Assembly: GCA_036397975.1 (NCBI GenBank)
Contig: DASWHW010000032.1
Span: 1 to 14,112, forward strand
DNA from: SZUA-287 sp036397975
Lineage (GTDB): Bacteria; Bacteroidota; Ignavibacteria; UBA10030; UBA6906
DNA length: 14,112 nucleotides
Direction: 5' to 3'
Shown here: piece by piece, positions 7,758-14,112 of the stretch
Layout: every line of letters begins with the position of its first letter
How positions within the stretch are numbered: position 1 is the first letter of the stretch
Made by a program: the position numbers and the translations under genes
Notes under the pieces: model-generated
Told to the model about the DNA's origin: nothing
What the model saw: the letters and a program-made list of their open reading frames with translations, nothing else
Databases searched by the model: none

Positions 7758-8498
7758 CTACGGTCTGATGCCAATCACACCAAGCATTCGCCCTGACTTC
7801 TCTCTGTCCCTCCGATAGGAGTGAAGATTTGAATCGCAGATTGTGCAATACAGGCTAGTTTCGATGTTCTCTTCCAGTATTCCACAGCGAAGAAGTTGGG
7901 AGGCAATTGCCATACGCAAATCGAGAAACAGTTTTGAGTTATCTGAGCGGATAAAACGGTTTTCAAACCTTTCGGCAACGTCGCTCCCAACTTCGTAACA
8001 ACATACTCCGGCAGAAGGACCCAAATAGGCGAGAATGGAAGACGGGTCTGAACCAAACGTCTGCATCATCTCAATCACCGACTTCTCAGCAATATTACTT
8101 TCGGAACCCCTCCAGCCGGAGTGGAGCGATGCAACGGCCGAATTCAATATGTCCAGAAGGAACACCGGAACGCAATCTGCAACTGACACTGCACAGTAGA
8201 GACCCCGCTTGTTCGTTATGAGAGCATCGCAGCTCGGATAGGTTCCCGGTGAGTCGACACGAATTACAGTCGAGCTGTGCACCTGCTGGGTAAACGCAAC
8301 ATCCGTAATTGGAATTCCTAGAGAAGTAAACATTCTCCAACGATTCTCGCGCACGTTTTCTTCGTCATCTCCTACATTAAAAGAAAGGTTCATTCCGAGC
8401 GAACCAGGACTGACGCCGCCGTTCCTTGTACTAATGCCGCAACACACCCCTTTGTGGCTTTCAAATATTTTCGGTTTGATCATGTTCTTGTCATTCAT
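7758..8498 (-). CDS. pgeF: PgeF/YfiH-family enzyme (polyphenol oxidase/laccase-like domain; peptidoglycan editing factor family)
   Basis: This 246-residue cytoplasmic protein belongs to the PgeF/YfiH family (formerly called multicopper polyphenol oxidase). Members act on purine nucleosides in vitro, and E. coli PgeF corrects UDP-MurNAc that carries the wrong amino acid. Family marks are present in order: STRNGGVS (23-30), QQVHSS with His74, CDALIT (90-95), SVADCVPVFLL with Cys109, LHSGWRGS with His126, CCYEVG (166-171) and SYRRD (227-231). The three metal/catalytic residues His74, Cys109 and His126 are all kept. The usual HAGWRG is HSGWRG here, a mild change. Length is normal. The ATG overlaps the kinase stop by 4 bases, so it is translated with the kinase, an uncommon partner for this housekeeping gene. 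Which activity it has here is inference. Confidence 0.92.
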   Translation of the reverse strand: MNDKNMIKPKIFESHKGVCCGISTRNGGVSPGSLGMNLSFNVGDDEENVRENRWRMFTSLGIPITDVAFTQQVHSSTVIRVDSPGTYPSCDALITNKRGLYCAVSVADCVPVFLLDILNSAVASLHSGWRGSESNIAEKSVIEMMQTFGSDPSSILAYLGPSAGVCCYEVGSDVAERFENRFIRSDNSKLFLDLRMAIASQLLRCGILEENIETSLYCTICDSNLHSYRRDREKSGRMLGVIGIRP

Positions 8499-11400
8499 GC
8501 ATTCTCATCCCGGAGAACGGTAGGAACGTCGATGATGACCGTAGTGCCTGTCCCGGGAGTACTCTCGATACTGATTGATCCACCGATATCGCCGACCGTC
8601 TTTTTTACAATGGCCAACCCAAGACCCATTCCATCCGTTTTCGTGGAAAAGTTCGGCTCAAAGAGTTTTCCGCGTACTTCTTCCGAGATTCCCATCCCCG
8701 TATCCTGAATTGTGACTCGAATTCCCTCTCTAACTGCTTTTGTCACTATTGTGATGTCACCCGATTCATTTATCGCTTGGGAGGCGTTGCGAATTATGTT
8801 TATAAATGCCCTGCGGAGTTCGTTCTCATCGGCAAGAATTGGTTGACATTTCTCATCCAACGCAAGATGAAAAGTGAGCCTTTGATCCTGTTCGAAAAGC
8901 CCGGACGCGGAAAGAAGAATTTCATTGACGTCGCAGAGATTTTCCGTTCGCTTCGGCATACGAGCGAAATGAGAAAACTCAGAAGCAATGCGACTCAATT
9001 CATCGATCTGCTGTAACAAGGTTTTCATGACGTCATCAAATACGCGATCGAAGTCTGAAGCCCGGTCATGCACGATCTGACGAAGGTGTTGGAGGGATAA
9101 CTTCATTGGTGTTAACGGATTCTTGATTTCGTGCGCGACTTGTTTTGCCATTTCCTTCCATGCAAGCTCCCGTTCATACCGAACCAAATTCTCACGACTG
9201 TGCTTGAGTTCGCGAGTCATCATGTCAAACGAACGAATCAGTTCTCCGACTTCTCCCTCTCCACTTCCTCCTTTCACCACAACATCGAGGTCCCCCTGTG
9301 CTACTCGCTTGGTTGCCATCGTCAGCCGATGAATTGGAGATGCAATACGGTTCGCTAGTACGGTGGCAATGATCGCGATCGATAAAAAAACAAACGCAAG
9401 GACGCCAAACAAGAGGGCGTTACGTGCCGCCACGGTCTTTTCTATCTCATCCAGCTGGTACAGGGATGGCACCGACACCACTCCCAACACTTTTCCTTTC
9501 GCACCGAGCAAAGGTCGGTACCCGACGGCGTATTGCACACTCCCAATTTGTTCTGTTTGCAGATAAAATCGTTTGTTCATGAGAATGACATTCTCGAAAG
9601 CCTTCCCACCCAGCCTGGTATCGAGCATTCCGGCTTTATAGAGCTCCGGACGACTTGTCACGGCAAGCGTTGCCTCCACAAAAAGGTTGAAATCACCTGG
9701 AAACTGGACTTGCGGCAATTCTTCTGCTTCCACGATATTGAGGTAAGGGGCTAGCGATCCTCCTGCGCGCAGTTCCTCCATCAATCGTTTCCCAACGGTT
9801 GCGGTTTCCTTTTCCAGACTCTCCGAAATCGACCGCAGGAACTCTTCCTCTGCGTAATTGCGGCCATACATTCCGATGATAACCACCGGAGCCAGCGCTG
9901 TCAAAAGAAAAGCGACGAGCAGTTTATCACGAAACATGAAAACATAACGGTTCCCCCGAACCCACCGTATCACATAGAGCACCACGAGCAAAAGCGAGGT
10001 TATGATCGCATAGTAGACAAGCATCTTTACGATGTTGTAGAGCTGCCCCGTAAGCACAATCTTCTCCACGGTAAGAGAGACGACTCTTCCTCCGGACCCA
10101 GCAGCATAGAGGACCTCATACGCTCTTCCGTCAATATCCTCCTCCGCCCACACAAAAGATCGATATTGCAGAGAATCGATGAGGCTTTGGCGCAATCGAA
10201 AACTAACCGGCAGAGGATTCTTGGCCGTCTTCACAAGAATACCATCATGATACTCCGAGACAATGACTCTCCTATAAAAGCTCTCCGGAGCCTCCTTAGA
10301 ATAGTCTTGCAGAAAGAAGGGGTTCTCCCTGATGTTCGATTTCTTCGTTCCTATTAGGACAACACGGGCTATCGCGAGAACGGAATCTCCTTCTACCATA
10401 ATCGGGACTGTTCCCCCATAAACTTTTTCTGATCGATCTATGGAATTGGCTTGTTCAAACCTGTATGTATGATCGTGAACAGCCGGAAGGCTCCTCAGGT
10501 AATCCTCTACACCACCCTCTTCACCAAGCTTAAACTGACTTAGAACCTGGCCTCCCGGACTCAATACCTGAAATCGACACGGATAACCTCCTTTACTGAT
10601 CGAACTCTGCGCCCATTCAGAGAATGCAAGGCGCTCAATCTCATCTACCGAACCATATTGGAGGATGTTCGCCGCATTTCCTTGGGCAAATCCTCTGAGG
10701 GCTTCATCGACGATATAATTCATCCAGCTATCGACGGGCTTCAATTGGTCGCTCGCAAAGATCATGATTCTATCCCGATCCTTCCTCATGACGTTTGCTG
10801 CAAGCAGGGGGTAAAAGAAAATACCGGAGAGGAGAAGTGTGAGCAAAAAGTTGTTCACCGTCGCAACTGGCGACGATTTTCGGATACTCACATGCAAACG
10901 CATCGTGAGCAAGACGACTCCGAGCGTGAAAATAAAACGATATGCATCAGTTGTAAGTGGATTGGGATAGAGCATTCCAAAGAGGGTCGACACAAGAAGC
11001 AGAAGGATTGTTCCCAGAAGCCACCTTTTCCATTCAATGCCGTCTGTCCTTTTCTTGGACGGGAAAAGTGACAGTAAGAAAGATGTAATACCCGCTGCTA
11101 CCACGAGGAGACAGAAGCTGAGAACAAAGAGATTCAATGCCATCAACGCCAACTCAGGAGATGGCACTATGACTCGCGCATCAGTAAAATTCAGGGTCGA
11201 GTCAAACACCGCACTCCGGATAACGGCGGCATATCCCCGCAGGAGCAGAAAGAGGAATGAGGCAGCAGCAATACCACCAAGAAGTTTTCCGGGGACATTT
11301 ACCGGATGCCACCATGGATTCCGATTACGGCTCTCTTTGAGGATCAACGACGTCACGAACCCGATATTCATGCCGAGAATCAATGAGGTAATCGTCATCT

Positions 11401-12418
11401 CACCAATGGACTTTACAATTCCGGCTCCAAACTGCGAAGCAAAGTAAAGCGGGTTAAATGCTCCTGAGTAAAATAAGACTGATGGGAAATCAATCCATAA
11501 GAGTACGTAACGGCTCATCCAGAGAATTGTTGTAATTAGAATGGATTTGAGTAGAAGTGAGGAGCCAAGAAGCGACGAGCGAATCGCTGCAACGCACACC
11601 AAGCTCAGGCACAATGCCAGGAGAATTGATCTGAGCCTATGGTAAATAGAAGAAATTGTTTCCAAATAGCCGGAAAGAATCGGACGCTCAATATTGATAA
11701 CTCCGACTTTGGAGCTATCCAGACCATAGAGAATTGCCGACGCCACCATGTCTCGCTCAGCCGGAGATGCATTATCCGAAAAGTCAAAGGAGACCGGCAC
11801 AGATAGGGAGTTTGTCAGGTGCTCCCCTAATCCCTCACTGCTAATAAACTTGTTCTCGATGGAGTAGTTGACCTCAATTGCACGCCGAACAACAACTGCA
11901 CCCACCACCGCGTTCGAAAAGACGATCGGTACCGCAACGATCAGCTGAGAGAATACCGGAGACCTATGCACATACGAAACTGCCGTTCCCCCGAGAGCGT
12001 GGGCAACTTCTGTTCGGAACCTTCGACCGCTTTGTCCCTCCCACGCAAGCATCTGCAGGTTGGAATCGTAAATCTCTATGCCGACGTTGTGTCTTGCCGA
12101 TTCCTTTGTGAGAATTTCAAACAATGGAATCCTATTACCAACACTTGAACCACCTGCCCGCCTAACTCTCGGCTCCGCGGCTATCTCCTCAGCAATCCGT
12201 TTTGTATTGTTTTGGATCTTGATGAACGATTCAGCAGCTGCCGTGAGGTAGAATGAAGTTCGTGCGTCGCTAAACTCCTCCCAATCATTGTTGATGTACG
12301 AGGAGTACAGGTTTTCAACGAGGTAGGAAAATCCGAGAAGGACGAAAAGAAAAAAGACGATATGGACATATCGTCTTGAAAGGAAACGTGTGAACGCGGG
12401 AAAAAAAGCTATGCCCAT
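8495..12418 (-). CDS. Giant NtrY-like membrane sensor histidine kinase with three extracytoplasmic regions
   Basis: This 1307-residue sensor kinase should autophosphorylate and pass phosphate to a response regulator that is not in this window. Charge and hydrophobicity suggest about 12 membrane spans: one near 20-35, eight between about 262 and 542, two at about 795-852 and one at about 1001-1022. They leave three extracytoplasmic regions (about 40-260, 545-793, 855-998), the first and third resembling CACHE-type sensors. The catalytic end is HAMP (about 1023-1075), H-box VAHEIKNPLTPMKLS with His1096, N-box asparagine Asn1211, G1 box DTGMGI (1239-1244) and G2 GMGLGLA (1263-1269), most like NtrY. 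The ATG at 12418 lies two bases after the preceding stop. GTG 12451, with GAGGA ten bases upstream, would add 11 residues and is a real alternative. No PAS domain is obvious. Confidence 0.9.
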   Translation of the reverse strand: MGIAFFPAFTRFLSRRYVHIVFFLFVLLGFSYLVENLYSSYINNDWEEFSDARTSFYLTAAAESFIKIQNNTKRIAEEIAAEPRVRRAGGSSVGNRIPLFEILTKESARHNVGIEIYDSNLQMLAWEGQSGRRFRTEVAHALGGTAVSYVHRSPVFSQLIVAVPIVFSNAVVGAVVVRRAIEVNYSIENKFISSEGLGEHLTNSLSVPVSFDFSDNASPAERDMVASAILYGLDSSKVGVINIERPILSGYLETISSIYHRLRSILLALCLSLVCVAAIRSSLLGSSLLLKSILITTILWMSRYVLLWIDFPSVLFYSGAFNPLYFASQFGAGIVKSIGEMTITSLILGMNIGFVTSLILKESRNRNPWWHPVNVPGKLLGGIAAASFLFLLLRGYAAVIRSAVFDSTLNFTDARVIVPSPELALMALNLFVLSFCLLVVAAGITSFLLSLFPSKKRTDGIEWKRWLLGTILLLLVSTLFGMLYPNPLTTDAYRFIFTLGVVLLTMRLHVSIRKSSPVATVNNFLLTLLLSGIFFYPLLAANVMRKDRDRIMIFASDQLKPVDSWMNYIVDEALRGFAQGNAANILQYGSVDEIERLAFSEWAQSSISKGGYPCRFQVLSPGGQVLSQFKLGEEGGVEDYLRSLPAVHDHTYRFEQANSIDRSEKVYGGTVPIMVEGDSVLAIARVVLIGTKKSNIRENPFFLQDYSKEAPESFYRRVIVSEYHDGILVKTAKNPLPVSFRLRQSLIDSLQYRSFVWAEEDIDGRAYEVLYAAGSGGRVVSLTVEKIVLTGQLYNIVKMLVYYAIITSLLLVVLYVIRWVRGNRYVFMFRDKLLVAFLLTALAPVVIIGMYGRNYAEEEFLRSISESLEKETATVGKRLMEELRAGGSLAPYLNIVEAEELPQVQFPGDFNLFVEATLAVTSRPELYKAGMLDTRLGGKAFENVILMNKRFYLQTEQIGSVQYAVGYRPLLGAKGKVLGVVSVPSLYQLDEIEKTVAARNALLFGVLAFVFLSIAIIATVLANRIASPIHRLTMATKRVAQGDLDVVVKGGSGEGEVGELIRSFDMMTRELKHSRENLVRYERELAWKEMAKQVAHEIKNPLTPMKLSLQHLRQIVHDRASDFDRVFDDVMKTLLQQIDELSRIASEFSHFARMPKRTENLCDVNEILLSASGLFEQDQRLTFHLALDEKCQPILADENELRRAFINIIRNASQAINESGDITIVTKAVREGIRVTIQDTGMGISEEVRGKLFEPNFSTKTDGMGLGLAIVKKTVGDIGGSISIESTPGTGTTVIIDVPTVLRDENA

Positions 12419-12420
12419 GT

Positions 12421-12915
12421 TCAATAAATGGTGATCTCCGTTATCAGCCACCGGCCCCCGGTCCTCGAAAGAGAGGTATATAACTGTGCATCTTCTTTTG
12501 CTCCCCTCATGCTAAGACCGATTCTGCCACTTGCGTATGGATTTGCCTCCGAGTCGCCGTATGACGTGATCTCCACGTACAATGCCTTACGCTCTTTGAA
12601 GTGTGACTCAAGAACATAGAACGCCTGGCTTGCGCTGTAATAGCCACCGGCTCCGCCGGGCAAGGTTATTCGCACCTGGGGCGCAAAGTATCCGGAAAAT
12701 CGACCCATGTTCGATTGTAACATCCCCTCTCGAATCGCATTGAATATCTCTTTGCACTCTCGCTGCCAATCCTGCGATCCGTTCACGCGCTCGGGCATGG
12801 AACGAAGCTGTGATCGTTGCTGGGAAAGCATCTCGGATTGAAATACACCTTTCCCCGGAGAGGAAAGGCCGAGCAAAAAAACAAAACTCAAAACTCCAGT
12901 AGCAACAAACTTCAT
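12421..12915 (-). CDS. Exported NTF2-like protein resembling DUF4783
   Basis: This 164-residue protein begins with a signal peptide (MKFVATGVLSFVFLLGLSS, cleavage near residues 19-23). It continues with a charged linker and a compact alpha/beta domain from about 50 to the end. The domain pattern is an N-terminal helix (EIFNAIREGMLQSNMGRFSG), a strand with ITLPGG, a tyrosine-rich helix start (YYSASQAFYVLESHFK), then long strands closing with WLITEITIY. It resembles the small exported NTF2-like proteins of family DUF4783 known from Bacteroidota, whose function is unknown. The ATG at 12915 is chosen because TGAGGAG sits four bases upstream and the signal peptide begins there; the frame stays open to 13056 but that part crosses a stem-loop and promoter. 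As first gene of the kinase unit, it may be a periplasmic ligand-binding partner of the kinase. Confidence 0.8.
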   Translation of the reverse strand: MKFVATGVLSFVFLLGLSSPGKGVFQSEMLSQQRSQLRSMPERVNGSQDWQRECKEIFNAIREGMLQSNMGRFSGYFAPQVRITLPGGAGGYYSASQAFYVLESHFKERKALYVEITSYGDSEANPYASGRIGLSMRGAKEDAQLYTSLSRTGGRWLITEITIY

Positions 12916-12939
12916 AAAGCTCCTCAAAAATTCATTGCC

Positions 12940-12968
12940 AAAGTAATCTATCCCTTGGCAAAAGTCAA
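12940..12968 (-). promoter_or_regulatory. Promoter of the DUF4783-kinase-pgeF unit
   Basis: TTGACT (12963-12968, minus strand) and TACTTT (12940-12945) are 17 bases apart. The -35 box is good and the -10 box is weak (three of six). It lies just after the stem-loop that probably ends the upstream gene and about 25 bases before the ATG at 12915, which fits a start for the three-gene unit. Confidence 0.4.
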
Positions 12969-12970
12969 CC

Positions 12971-13050
12971 AAAAGCAACAATGGAGCAGCGCCCCCTCTC
13001 TTCAGACCACCATCCAATCCAATGATCGGGGGCGTCTCACTCCATTGTTG
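12971..13050 (-). terminator. Large two-part stem-loop, probable terminator of the exported-protein gene
   Basis: CAACAATGGAG (12976-12986) and CTCCATTGTTG (13040-13050) are perfect 11-bp complements. Inside them CGCCCCC (12990-12996) pairs with GGGGGCG (13028-13034), giving a second 7-bp stem and a 31-base loop. On the minus strand the stem ends with C and then TTTT (12971-12974), a short U-tract. It begins 25 bases after the stop of the exported-protein gene and ends against the -35 box of the next unit. Terminator is the simplest reading, although the long loop and short U-tract leave room for an attenuator or another RNA element. Confidence 0.5.
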
Positions 13051-13074
13051 AAACACTTATACATTTCCGCTCAC

Positions 13075-13791
13075 TTAGCGACCGAACCGAGAACCACCTG
13101 GTTTTTCGCGATCAAGACCTGAAATACTCGCTGATAAATTATTCTCTTCCGATCCCGCCTGCAGAACCACATCCCGGAAAACTACAAAGCGTGATGAGAG
13201 CCGCACTACTCTGAACGAATACACCTCCTCGTTCGGAGTATGGATGACATATGAATGCCCTACATCAGGGCGAATATCTTTTCGACGTTTCCACATCTCA
13301 GTTGGTATCCCTGTCCCGGAGGGTAATTCCTTTCCAACATCGACAATGTCTCCACCGTCGATGATATTGATATAGTAGTAACCATCGCTATACTCGTAGA
13401 ACAGGTCTGCGTTGGGATCATCAAAGCGAACGACTTCATCTTCAGAGAAGTCAAACCCAGCATCGTCCGGCCGTTGACGATAGTCAAGAAGGAAGACCTC
13501 GCCCTGCTCGTCAGGACGTTGCGGAACATTCGTGACGATTACAGAAATGTTATTATTGACGATAGTCATTGGAACCGGACACGCCTGGGCCGGTCTTACA
13601 GGCTCAGGGGGCGGACGATTCGGCGTTTGTGGCGTCGCTGGAGTTCTCGTTCCTCGATCATCGGTCACGTGGGTCGAGCGATCACCCGTTGCTCCTGCGC
13701 CGTCTCTGCGGTTTCCGAATTCTCGCTGTTGTCCCATTGCTCCTCCCTCCGCGAGTAGTATCACGAGAAAAAGTACGAAGGACTTAGCCAT
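13075..13791 (-). CDS. Exported proline-rich protein of unknown function
   Basis: I do not recognise this 238-residue protein. It starts with a signal peptide (MAKSFVLFLVILLAEGGAMG, cleavage around residue 20). A low-complexity, charged then proline- and threonine-rich segment follows (about 21-70), as in a disordered spacer. A probably beta-rich domain runs from about 72 to 215, with alternating hydrophobic residues (MTIVNNNISVIVTNV), an aromatic acidic stretch (DLFYEYSDGYYYINI, 129-143) and a closing strand set (YVIHTPNEEVYSFRVVRL, SRFVVFRDVVL). The tail is glycine- and arginine-rich. One cysteine remains after the signal (Cys71), so there is no disulphide. GGGGAG nine bases before the ATG at 13791 supports the start. 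It is likely secreted or periplasmic and sits upstream of the sensor-kinase unit, but a terminator-like hairpin separates them. Confidence 0.75.
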   Translation of the reverse strand: MAKSFVLFLVILLAEGGAMGQQREFGNRRDGAGATGDRSTHVTDDRGTRTPATPQTPNRPPPEPVRPAQACPVPMTIVNNNISVIVTNVPQRPDEQGEVFLLDYRQRPDDAGFDFSEDEVVRFDDPNADLFYEYSDGYYYINIIDGGDIVDVGKELPSGTGIPTEMWKRRKDIRPDVGHSYVIHTPNEEVYSFRVVRLSSRFVVFRDVVLQAGSEENNLSASISGLDREKPGGSRFGR

Positions 13792-14112
13792 AGTGAAAAT
13801 CTCCCCAGAATGGTGGCCAACACTGTTGTCTCAAAAGAGAGCGGTGGAGCGCACCGGCAGGCCACCATGTGCCGATACACTCCTGAACCGCTCCCGCTTC
13901 CCCTCTACCACCACCTGTACAGACAGATGGAGGAAGGAGCTGTCACATCAAGCCACCATCTAACCTGACTGACAACTCCATCTCCATCTTTGTTCATGCA
14001 GGACGCCTTCTTCCACCGCGCTTTGCAAAAGTCCTTCATGAACACCTCCCCTCTTTCCTTCGGAGCAATCTTCCCCTGTGACTGCTCCGCTGCACACCCC
14101 TTATTGCTGTGC
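13792..14112. other. Upstream region with inverted repeats and no certain gene
   Basis: This 321-base stretch is purine-rich on the minus strand. It holds ATGGTGGCC/GGCCACCAT (13810-13818 with 13860-13868, perfect 9 bp), GGAGCTGTCA/TGACAACTCC (13936-13945 with 13970-13979, 10 bp with one wobble on the minus strand) and CGGAGCA/TGCTCCG (14061-14067 with 14083-14089). The word GCCACCAT occurs at 13861 and 13952, and inverted at 13810-13817. No convincing promoter boxes were found. It may be a structured leader of the exported-protein gene. It also carries a 44-codon ORF listed separately. Confidence 0.4.
13905..14039 (-). CDS. Possible 44-residue small ORF with strong ribosome site
   Basis: An ATG at 14039 has GGGGAGG ending five bases upstream (TGTTC between), as good a ribosome site as any in the window. 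The 44-residue product is tryptophan-rich (RWW and RWW at the end) and carries NKDGDGVVS (16-24), which resembles the first nine positions of an EF-hand calcium loop but lacks the acidic residue at position 12 (Arg27). No signal peptide is visible. The whole region is purine-rich on this strand, so an SD-like string may be accidental, and the ORF overlaps an inverted repeat. It could be a small gene, a leader peptide or nothing. Confidence 0.25.
   Translation of the reverse strand: MKDFCKARWKKASCMNKDGDGVVSQVRWWLDVTAPSSICLYRWW

Noticed and set aside
10658..11447. Two plus-strand open frames of about 136 codons within the kinase gene
   Set aside because: They lie antisense to the membrane bundle of the kinase, with Lys/Arg/Glu-rich translations expected from the reverse complement of hydrophobic codons.
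12916..13056. N-terminal extension of the NTF2-like exported protein
   Set aside because: The extension is encoded by a stem-loop and promoter, would bury the signal peptide, and the ATG at 12915 has a clear TGAGGAG.
13532..13963. Plus-strand open frame of 143 codons covering the start of the exported-protein gene and its leader
   Set aside because: No ribosome site, Arg/Ser-rich composition, and it is antisense to a signal peptide with a strong SD on the minus strand.
14061..14089. CGGAGCA/TGCTCCG inverted repeat as a terminator
   Set aside because: No T-tract follows on either strand and a 7-bp match of this spacing can occur by chance.
1..14112. CRISPR array, tRNA, rRNA, insertion sequence or phage genes
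   Set aside because: I saw no regularly spaced direct repeats, no tRNA- or rRNA-like stretch, and no transposase, integrase or phage protein on either strand.

Overview
All protein genes that I can support lie on the minus strand, so the window reads from right to left. The organism looks like a Gram-negative bacterium: there is an outer-membrane efflux channel, a periplasmic adaptor and several exported proteins. Base composition is moderate. Promoter-like boxes resemble TTGACA/TATAAT, and Shine-Dalgarno (SD) sequences are frequent. The NTF2-like exported protein resembling DUF4783 and the very large NtrY-like kinase suggest the Bacteroidota/Chlorobiota/Ignavibacteria side of the tree. That is an inference from protein style, not a proven assignment.

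Right end (about 12971-14112): a non-coding or small-ORF leader with several inverted repeats and one 44-codon ORF behind a strong SD. It is followed by an exported proline-rich protein of unknown function (13075-13791). A large two-part stem-loop (12976-13050) follows and probably ends that transcript.

Middle (7758-12968): a TTGACT-type promoter, then a tight three-gene unit. It holds a small exported NTF2-like protein, a giant membrane histidine kinase (about 1307 residues, about 12 predicted membrane spans, three extracytoplasmic regions, a NtrY-like catalytic core) and a PgeF/YfiH-type (multicopper polyphenol oxidase/laccase-like) enzyme whose start codon overlaps the kinase stop codon. 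No response regulator is visible. PgeF is known for peptidoglycan precursor editing, so this unit may concern the cell envelope.

Between the units lies an orphan 84-residue protein with its own TTGACA promoter (7364-7618).

Left (221-7349): a TTGACA-17-TATGTT promoter and a 7-bp inverted repeat that may be the operator. They are followed by a seven-gene operon: TetR regulator, HlyD/YbhG-type adaptor, ABC ATPase 1, TolC-type channel, ABC ATPase 2, ABC-2 permease 1 and ABC-2 permease 2. Genes overlap by 1 to 8 bases or are 1 base apart. The set is a complete MacAB-unlike, YbhGFSR-like tripartite exporter. The two ATPase domains that are fused in E. coli YbhF are separate genes here, with the channel gene between them. 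ATPase 1 has proline in place of the H-loop histidine and ATPase 2 is canonical, so the nucleotide-binding dimer is probably asymmetric. The left edge (1-220) has a possible plus-strand terminator.

The least familiar parts are the triple-sensor kinase unit, the exported protein with its structured leader, and the 84-residue orphan. Nothing here forms an obvious new defence or mobile system.
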